Source of the DNA: Comamonadaceae bacterium
GTDB lineage: Bacteria; Pseudomonadota; Gammaproteobacteria; Burkholderiales; Burkholderiaceae_C
Reading direction: 5' to 3'
Assembly: GCA_947372745.1 (NCBI GenBank)
Contig: CANBUY010000006.1
Span: 16,981-80,980 of the forward strand
DNA: 64,000 nucleotides
In this document: one piece after another, positions 59,503 to 64,000 of the stretch
Layout: every line of letters starts with the position of its first letter
How positions within the stretch are numbered: position 1 is the stretch's first letter
Program-made: the position numbers and the translations under genes
Notes under the pieces: generated by a model
What the model was told of the DNA's origin: nothing
The model's input: only the letters and a program-made list of their open reading frames with translations
Databases searched by the model: none

Positions 59503-61653
59503 TTAAGCGGCCATCGATACGCCGGACACCCGGCGAGACACGGCGTAAGGTGGCAAGCCTTGCAGCATGCGCCGCCCAAACGTGGTTTTGAGCAAGCGGC
59601 GGTCATAACAAATCACGGTGGCGTGATCGTCCTCGGTTCTGATCGCCCTGCCCGTCCATTGCAGCAACTTGATGCCGGTTGCGGGCACCACCAACTCGGT
59701 AAACGGGTCGCGGCCCACGCTTCGCAGCCACTCGGAGCGGGCTTCCTCAACGGGGTCAGACGGCGGGCTGAAAGGCAGTTTGGTGATAAAAACGGTTTCG
59801 CAGAGCTTGCCGGGGAGGTCCAACCCTTCGCCAAAAGACTGCATGCCAAAAATAACCGAGGGGCTGCCTGCCTCAATGCGGGCCTGATGCGCGCCCAGCA
59901 AACGGCCCCGCGCCATCTGGCCCTGAACCAAAACGACCTCAAGTAGCGAGGCTGGCAATGAGTCCACCGCCGCTTTCATTTGCGCGCGGGAGGTGAACAG
60001 CACCAAGGCGCCGTGCTCGATCTGAGCCAGATCGGACATCAACTCAATCACCATCTCACGGGTGTAGGCTTCGGCATTCTTAGGGTCAGCCTCAGTTTCC
60101 ACCACGATCAACTCGCCTTGCGTGGCGTAGTTGAACGGGCTCTCTACCTCCAGCGTAGAAGCATGGGGCAGATTGACCAGACCAGCTTCTTTCAAAAAAT
60201 AATCAAAACTGCCGCAACTGGTGAGGGTGGCTGAAGTCACGACGGCGCCGCGCACCTGGCTCCACAAAGACCGGCGCAGCAGGTCGCCGGGCACAATCGG
60301 ACAGGCATGGGCGGTGAGAAACACCAGCCCGGAACTGGTATCTGACTTGAGCCACTTGGCCAGCGGCTGGGGGCCGTGCTCCAGCATCAGGCTGCTGGTT
60401 TCCACCACGCTGGCCAATTTGGGCGCAATTTGCCCCAGCTTGGCGTACAGCAGCGAACAGGTCACCGCTTGCGAGGGGTCTTCTTTGGCCAACAACTTGA
60501 CCTCCGCACCCAAGGCCTCCAAAGATTTTGACAAACCCGTGGCGTGGCCAAAGATGATGGTCATGGGATCTACCAGCGCGTCAGGCAAGACGCCATTCTT
60601 AAAACGGTGTACCGCGTCATAGCCCGTCTGGTTGACGCTCAGCAAGTCCATCACCAGCCGCCCCACGTCGTGCATGGCGGCTTTGAGCTGCTGCGCCAGC
60701 GTGGTGACGTCTTGTGCCAGATCCACATGGATTTTTTCGCTCACCTCTTGCAGCGTCTTGGGCAATTTGTCCAGCCAGCGCAAGCCCGACAAGTCCATGG
60801 CGCTTGAAAACTGGTCCAGCGCTACGGCGGGCAAGTGGTGGCCTTCGTCAAAAACGACCAGACAGTTGTCCAGCTCAGGCAGCGCTTTGCGCCCCAGTGA
60901 GGCCAGTACCAAGTCGTGGTTGGCCACAATGACATTGGCCTCGGCCAGCTTGGTGCGGGCGTTGTAATAGCTGCACTCCCTGAATCGGGGGCAATGCCGC
61001 GCGGTGCAGGTGTGACGCTCGGCTGCCACAGCCGACCAGTCGCGCGAATCGGGTTGCTCAGCCAAGCTGTCGCGGTCGCCATCCCAGTGTTGACCGGCCA
61101 GCGCGTCAGCCAGCGTGCCGTAAAGCTTCATGCGCCGCTCTTCGGGGTCTTCGCCTTCCATTTGTTTGGCATAAGCGGTGCGAGGCGGCGGCTTGTCTTC
61201 GTCCGGCTCGAACATGTCGTCCATGCCGTCTGATTCCCCCAGACCAACCAGTCGCTCCAATTTGAGTTTGCAGACATAACGTCCCCGCCCTTTGGCCAAG
61301 GCAAAAACAAAAGGCGATTCCAATGCGGCCGCTAGAGCAGGTAGGTCTTTGGTCATCAGCTGCTCTTGCAAAGCCACCGTAGCTGTGGAGATGACCACGC
61401 GCGTCTTGCGTGCAAGGGCCATCGTGACAGTGGTAGACAGGTAAGCGGCCGACTTTCCCACGCCAGTGCCTGCCTGGATAACCGCGATTGCCTTATGGGG
61501 ATCGTCGTGCTCGCCCAGACTGATGCCGGACAAAGCACTGGAAATGCGCTCTGCCATGTCGCGCTGGCCCGGACGTGAACGAAAGCCAGAGGTGGCGGAC
61601 ACCACCTGGTCAAAAGCGGCCAGCGACAACTGGGTCAAATCATCAGAATTCAA
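59503..61653 (-). CDS. dinG: ATP-dependent DNA helicase DinG
   Basis: DinG is an XPD-like 5'-3' helicase with an iron-sulphur cluster that clears R-loops and D-loops. The 716-residue protein equals the E. coli length. Walker A GTGVGKSAAYL lies near residue 62-72 and the DEAH-type VVFDEGHHLP near 260. The four cluster cysteines are in RYVCKL near 118 and in CTARHCPRFREC near 205-216, with the spacing seen in E. coli. The C-terminal helicase motifs include FGEGLDLPGK near 606 and TGRAIRTEDDHA near 675. All motifs are intact. Confidence 0.93.
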   Translation of the reverse strand: MNSDDLTQLSLAAFDQVVSATSGFRSRPGQRDMAERISSALSGISLGEHDDPHKAIAVIQAGTGVGKSAAYLSTTVTMALARKTRVVISTATVALQEQLMTKDLPALAAALESPFVFALAKGRGRYVCKLKLERLVGLGESDGMDDMFEPDEDKPPPRTAYAKQMEGEDPEERRMKLYGTLADALAGQHWDGDRDSLAEQPDSRDWSAVAAERHTCTARHCPRFRECSYYNARTKLAEANVIVANHDLVLASLGRKALPELDNCLVVFDEGHHLPAVALDQFSSAMDLSGLRWLDKLPKTLQEVSEKIHVDLAQDVTTLAQQLKAAMHDVGRLVMDLLSVNQTGYDAVHRFKNGVLPDALVDPMTIIFGHATGLSKSLEALGAEVKLLAKEDPSQAVTCSLLYAKLGQIAPKLASVVETSSLMLEHGPQPLAKWLKSDTSSGLVFLTAHACPIVPGDLLRRSLWSQVRGAVVTSATLTSCGSFDYFLKEAGLVNLPHASTLEVESPFNYATQGELIVVETEADPKNAEAYTREMVIELMSDLAQIEHGALVLFTSRAQMKAAVDSLPASLLEVVLVQGQMARGRLLGAHQARIEAGSPSVIFGMQSFGEGLDLPGKLCETVFITKLPFSPPSDPVEEARSEWLRSVGRDPFTELVVPATGIKLLQWTGRAIRTEDDHATVICYDRRLLKTTFGRRMLQGLPPYAVSRRVSGVSMAA

Positions 61654-61769
61654 GAGAAAATCCCATTGAGCATTTTTTATTTACGATGAACATGCTGTAT
61701 TAAACCAGCGCCCGCGACATGTCACATTCAAATGCTATGCTTTCACCTCAAAAAATGGAAAACCAATAA

Positions 61770-63290
61770 ATGCAAGATGGAACTCGTCTGGCGGCTATCG
61801 ATTTAGGATCGAACAGCTTTCGCCTTGAAGTGGGTCGCATGGACCACGGCCAATATCTCCGTACCGAGTACCTGAAAGAAACCGTCCGCCAAGGCAGCGG
61901 GCTTGACTCAGACCGAAATTTAACGCCCCAGGCCATGCAAAGGGGCTGGGATTGCTTAGCCCGTTTTGGCGAGCGTCTGGCCGGATTCAAAGATTCAGAA
62001 GTCAAGGCGGTAGCCACCCAGACCTTGCGTGAAGCCAGAAACCGGGACGAATTCTTGCTCAAAGCCAACCAAATGCTGGGTTTCCCGATCGAGGTGATTT
62101 CAGGCCAGGAAGAGGCGCGGCTGATTTATCAAGGTGTGGCGCGACAGCTGCCGCAAAGCAATGAGCGTCGTTTGGTCATTGACATTGGTGGCCGATCCAC
62201 AGAACTGATTTTGGGCCAGGGCTTCGAGCCCAAGACCATGGCGTCATACCGAGTGGGCAGCATTGCCTGGTCTACCCGGTACTTCCCTGAAAATCAATTT
62301 ACTCAGCATGCCTTTGAGATGGCTGAAATTGCAGCCAAAGCGGTTCTCGATGAAGCCCTGAACGCCTATCGGCGTGACAGCTGGGACGTGGCTTACGGCT
62401 CAGCGGGTACTGTGGGTGCCGTAGGCGATGTGTTACTGGCAGCAGGCTGGCCTGCAGGCCTGATCAATCGGGATGGGTTGAACTGGCTGCAAAACAAATT
62501 AATCCAGGCGCAAAGTGTTGACCGACTCCGCTTGGCCGGTATGAAAGACGACCGTCGCGCCATCATCGGCGGCGGATTAAGCCTGATGCGCGCCGTGTTT
62601 GACCTGCTGCAAATTGATGAAATGCAAATGGCCACGGGCGGCCTGCGACATGGACTGGTGTTTGACCTCATGGGGTCAGATGACAAGCAGGCGGATGTCC
62701 GCACCAAATCGATTGAGCGCCTCGCGACCAAATTTGGAACCGAGACAACGCATGGTTTGCGGGTCGGTAAAGTGGCACAACAACTGTTTGAACAGCTGCA
62801 CCCTACATCTGAAGCGCCGACGAGCAACAAGACTGACCACCAAGAACGCTTAAGTCGGAAACTATTTTGGGCCGCGCAGTTGCACGAGATTGGCAGCCAA
62901 ATCTCACACAGCGATTACCAAAAGCACGGCGCCTACATCCTGGACAATTCCGACGCTCTGGGATTTTCACTGCCTGAGTTGCACAAACTCAGCCTCTTGG
63001 TGCTGGGGCATCGTGGGAAGTTGAAAAAACTGGATATTGACTTTGAAGACAGCCCATTCACAGAGCAACTAATGTCCCTGCGAATCGCGGTGGCCTTGTG
63101 CCACGCAAGACGCGACCCCGACCTGTCAGGCTTGCTGCTGGGACGCCTGAATGATGGCTTTAGCGGCTATGTGCTTGACTACAAAAGCAGCTGGGCGCAA
63201 GCCTTTCCCCAATCAGCCCACTTGCTGCGAGAAGAAGTCGTGGCTTGGGAAAAAACACCTTGCTCACTGGTGCTTCGCGAAACCAGATAA
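61770..63290 (+). CDS. ppx: Exopolyphosphatase
   Basis: Ppx removes phosphate from the end of inorganic polyphosphate. It belongs to the Ppx/GppA family, so guanosine pentaphosphatase activity is also possible. The 506-residue protein has the ATPase-fold motifs AIDLGSNSFRLEV near residues 9-21, TQTLREARN near 86, DIGGRSTELI near 142, and GSAGTVGAV near 210. The C-terminal HD-like extension starts near 310. It is divergent from dinG, with 116 bases between. Confidence 0.9.
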   Translation: MQDGTRLAAIDLGSNSFRLEVGRMDHGQYLRTEYLKETVRQGSGLDSDRNLTPQAMQRGWDCLARFGERLAGFKDSEVKAVATQTLREARNRDEFLLKANQMLGFPIEVISGQEEARLIYQGVARQLPQSNERRLVIDIGGRSTELILGQGFEPKTMASYRVGSIAWSTRYFPENQFTQHAFEMAEIAAKAVLDEALNAYRRDSWDVAYGSAGTVGAVGDVLLAAGWPAGLINRDGLNWLQNKLIQAQSVDRLRLAGMKDDRRAIIGGGLSLMRAVFDLLQIDEMQMATGGLRHGLVFDLMGSDDKQADVRTKSIERLATKFGTETTHGLRVGKVAQQLFEQLHPTSEAPTSNKTDHQERLSRKLFWAAQLHEIGSQISHSDYQKHGAYILDNSDALGFSLPELHKLSLLVLGHRGKLKKLDIDFEDSPFTEQLMSLRIAVALCHARRDPDLSGLLLGRLNDGFSGYVLDYKSSWAQAFPQSAHLLREEVVAWEKTPCSLVLRETR

Positions 63291-63331
63291 AGCTTACTTA
63301 GTAACCGCAGCCCCCTAACGCTGCCCTCAAT

Positions 63332-63802
63332 ATGCTAGTCTCTAAACCTATTTCAAAAAGACGCTTGGGCAGTGCGCTGGTTTTACTTCAATTTGGTTTC
63401 TTGTTTTTTCTGGGCTACTTAGCCACACCGAGCATCTTGAGAGGTGACATTCACCTGAGCGCACTGGCACTTGCAGGTACCTCGCTGGTGCTCGTCGGAT
63501 GGACCTTTCGGCACAACAGACTGGGCAACTTCAATATAAGACCAGACCCCAAAGCAATGGGTGTGTTGATCATGTCCGGGCCCTACCAATTCATACGTCA
63601 CCCCATGTACAGCAGCGTGCTGCTGGGCGCTGCTGCATTGGCTCTGTTGTCAGAGCCCCTATTGGCTTGGTGTGTTTGGGCTCTGCTGGCCGGTGTGCTG
63701 ATCATCAAAGCGACGCTTGAAGAACGATGGATGCTTGAGCAGCACCCAAACTATGGCGCTTACATTCAACGCAGTAAACGGTTTCTACCCTGGCTGCTTT
63801 GA
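63332..63802 (+). CDS. ICMT-type membrane methyltransferase
   Basis: This 156-residue membrane protein belongs to the isoprenylcysteine carboxyl methyltransferase/phospholipid methyltransferase-like family. Four to five hydrophobic helices are visible. The conserved GPYQFIRHPMYSS near residues 85-97 and EERWMLEQHPNYGAY near 130-144 hold the SAM-binding and catalytic residues. The substrate in bacteria is unknown. It lies 41 bases after ppx, and a terminator follows at 63871. Confidence 0.85.
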   Translation: MLVSKPISKRRLGSALVLLQFGFLFFLGYLATPSILRGDIHLSALALAGTSLVLVGWTFRHNRLGNFNIRPDPKAMGVLIMSGPYQFIRHPMYSSVLLGAAALALLSEPLLAWCVWALLAGVLIIKATLEERWMLEQHPNYGAYIQRSKRFLPWLL

Positions 63803-63870
63803 AAAAATCCTTGGGTATAAAGTTCGATTGCTGAATTTAACTTTGGCACGATGAAAAACGGGTGGACATA

Positions 63871-63896
63871 AAAAAGCCCGCTGATGCGGGCTTTTT
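63871..63896. terminator. Bidirectional terminator between the methyltransferase gene and tRNA-Ser
   Basis: AAAAAGCCCGC (from 63871) pairs with GCGGGCTTTTT (to 63896) around a four-base loop. The A and T runs on both sides suit termination of the plus-strand gene and of the minus-strand tRNA. Confidence 0.9.
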
Positions 63897-63903
63897 CAGT
63901 TTT

Positions 63904-63996
63904 TGGCGGAAACGGAGAGATTCGAACTCTCGAGGAGGCTCTACACCCCCTACTCCCTTAGCAGGGGAGCACCTTCGGCCACTCGGTCACGTTTCC
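63904..63996 (-). tRNA. tRNA-Ser(GCU)
   Basis: Read on the minus strand, the gene starts GGAAACG at 63996 and ends CGTTTCCGCCA at 63904, so the acceptor stem pairs and CCA is encoded. The anticodon loop CTGCTAA gives anticodon GCT, which reads AGC and AGT serine codons. The long variable arm (AGTAGGGGGTGTAGAGCCTCCT) is typical of serine tRNA. The T loop is GTTCGAATC. Confidence 0.95.
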
Positions 63997-64000
63997 TAAT

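Noticed and set aside
63904..63996. tRNA-Ser considered as an integration site for a mobile element
   Set aside because: No integrase gene and no repeated tRNA 3' end are visible on the sequenced side. The other side lies outside the window.
1..64000. CRISPR array search
   Set aside because: No regularly spaced direct repeats with unique spacers were seen. The repeats found are dispersed hairpins.

Overview
The window looks like the chromosome of a Comamonadaceae-type betaproteobacterium (Rhodoferax/Polaromonas/Acidovorax relatives). The grounds are protein-level resemblance, two solitary Bug/TctC-type binding proteins, two TRAP transporters, a phaC-phaA-phaB polyhydroxybutyrate operon, a pyruvate dehydrogenase operon whose E3 carries its own lipoyl domain, and REP-like hairpins typical of this group. 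No 16S or other taxonomic marker is present, so the assignment is an inference. The content is mostly metabolic and chromosomal. I see no prophage, CRISPR array, intact IS element or secretion system.

Layout. 1-7108 (minus): a malonate operon, TRAP transporter dctPQM followed by mdcA, C, D, E and a truncated mdcG. A divergent GntR/FCD regulator (7242-7949) faces it across overlapping palindromes. 8127-10712 (plus): a lone Bug receptor and malonyl-CoA synthetase (matB), a second malonate route. 10857-19980 (minus): a dipeptide-type ABC transporter operon interleaved with two M20 amidohydrolases and an M14-like peptidase. 20130-21955: a VOC protein, a small secreted protein of unknown function and an AT-rich stretch. 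21956-24823 (plus): a single-chain MmeI-like restriction-modification enzyme, directly followed by the lactate regulator lldR, the lactate permease and a second Bug receptor (to 28572). Both LldR-type operators are visible.

28642-35863 (minus): a periplasmic OB-fold protein, then lpdA, aceF and aceE (transcribed aceE first). 36022-39198 (plus): a PAS histidine kinase and a FixJ-type regulator. 39274-45329: housekeeping genes folD, prlC, rpiA, pyrD and an LhgO-like oxidase. 45455-46114: an ORF6N gene remnant, a partial REP and a terminator. 46134-49852 (minus): phaCAB. 49947-52723: a small membrane protein, pgeF and ycaO. 52822-56932 (plus): a monooxygenase-fold protein, a fumarylacetoacetate-hydrolase-family enzyme and a second TRAP transporter (dctQMP). 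57011-59125: a NUDIX hydrolase and a DnaQ/GIY-YIG fusion nuclease. 59181-61653 (minus): a small membrane protein and dinG. 61770-63802 (plus): ppx and an ICMT-type methyltransferase. 63904-63996 (minus): tRNA-Ser(GCU).

How it works together. Much of the window serves uptake and use of small carboxylates (malonate, lactate, probably an acylpyruvate-type acid) and peptides or amides. These feed acetyl-CoA through malonate decarboxylase, MatB, lactate oxidation and pyruvate dehydrogenase, and phaCAB can store acetyl-CoA as polyhydroxybutyrate. The least explained items are the three-hydrolase ABC operon, the placement of the restriction enzyme against lldR, the small secreted protein, the FAH/TRAP cluster, and two interspersed repeat families that sit between and perhaps inside genes.
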